From Yponomeuta sedellus (lineage: Eukaryota > Arthropoda > Insecta > Lepidoptera > Yponomeutidae), in contig OW203727.1 of NCBI GenBank assembly GCA_934045075.1, forward strand, positions 20,481,811-20,545,810: DNA of 64,000 nucleotides, read 5' to 3'. Shown in pieces: positions 63,703-64,000 of this stretch. Numbering within the stretch: the first letter of the stretch is position 1; each line of letters opens with the position of its first letter. The notes under the pieces are model-generated. The model was given only the letters and a program-made list of their open reading frames with translations. It did no database searches and had not been told where the DNA came from. The position numbers and the translations under genes are program-made.

Positions 63703-63900
63703 CTTCTCAAGACACATTAAGCCGTTGGTGCCGGCTGTCATGTAACGGCAGTCGTTAAGCCATGTCAGAGGCCTTATGGGCGGCTTGATAACTTCTGACA
63801 GTAAGGCCCGCTACTGTCTAACGATCCTCCACCAACTCGGACTTGGCCCCCGCGGTGGAGTATGGCATAACCTTCCTGCGATGCAGAAAGAGACCCGTGA
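63703..63900 (+). mobile_element. 5S-derived SINE, fragment lacking head and last bases
   Basis: AAGACACATTAAGCCGTTGG, GCCGGCTGTCATGTAACGGC, TTATGGGCGGCTTGATAACT, then CTTGGCCCCCGCGGTGGAGT to AGAGACCCGTGA; the terminal CAGCAGTGGGG tail is missing. Confidence 0.72.
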
Positions 63901-64000
63901 AACCGTGAACCCTAGAATTTAGATGAATTCAGATATCTCAGGCTTACTGTAGACAAGTACTTCAATTGGAAATCGCATGTCAAGGTTGTGTGTAATAGGC

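Overview
This is nuclear DNA from an insect, most probably a moth or butterfly (Lepidoptera). It is AT-rich and crowded with transposable elements. It also carries mag-like and CsRn1/Kabuki-like Gypsy elements, CR1-like and RTE LINE 3' ends and tRNA-headed SINEs of kinds common in that order. I recognise one host gene: four consecutive exons of slowpoke (slo), the BK-type calcium-activated potassium channel, on the minus strand at 629-1422. They encode transmembrane segment S1 through S5, with good splice sites and phases. The pore exons lie off the left edge. No upstream (S0 / N-terminal) exon was recognised to the right, so 1.4-64 kb probably belongs to one very large slo intron or 5' region, and nearly everything else described is intronic repeat. 

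Layout. 0-0.5 kb: a 5S-rRNA-derived SINE split by a hairpin element. 0.6-1.4 kb: slo exons. 2-20 kb: SINEs, Helitron-like repeats, MITEs, RTE and CR1 LINE tails, a 70-bp minisatellite (7.7-8.1 kb), a GC-rich poly(A) retroelement with a 16-bp target duplication (4.3-5.2 kb), and a tandem tRNA-like insertion (18.8-19.4 kb). 20.2-25 kb: an apparently full-length two-ORF LINE (minus). 25.3-27.3 kb: a 5'-truncated LINE (minus). 32.4-37.6 kb: an intact Gypsy element (gag and pol, 615-bp LTRs, tRNA-Trp primer site). 40-44 kb: SINE, hairpin elements, a palindrome and LINE debris. 46.75-51.34 kb: an intact mag-like Gypsy element (minus) with 99-bp LTRs and one gag-pol frame. 52-56.5 kb: Helitron-like pair, 5S SINE, inverted tRNA-like array, RTE LINE fragment, (TACA)n tract. 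56.9-58.2 kb: a decayed mariner. 59-64 kb: SINEs, an RTE tail and 5S SINEs. 

How the parts relate. The autonomous elements (two LINEs, RTE relatives, two Gypsy elements, mariner) supply or once supplied the enzymes; the SINEs and MITEs are passengers. The 5S-derived SINE ends in a segment that resembles the 3' end of the RTE LINE fragments here, which suggests an RTE partner. The most unusual theme is inverted (hairpin) retroinsertions. Two unrelated short families occur as head-to-head inverted dimers whose 3' ends both point outward. Where boundaries are clear they carry 11-13 bp target duplications; in each, one arm has the longer 3' end while the other starts at an internal site. An RTE LINE copy at 7.35-7.54 kb shows a simple 5' inversion. 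Together these look like twin-primed, in some cases two-template, target-primed reverse transcription. All identifications come from reading the sequence; no database search was run.
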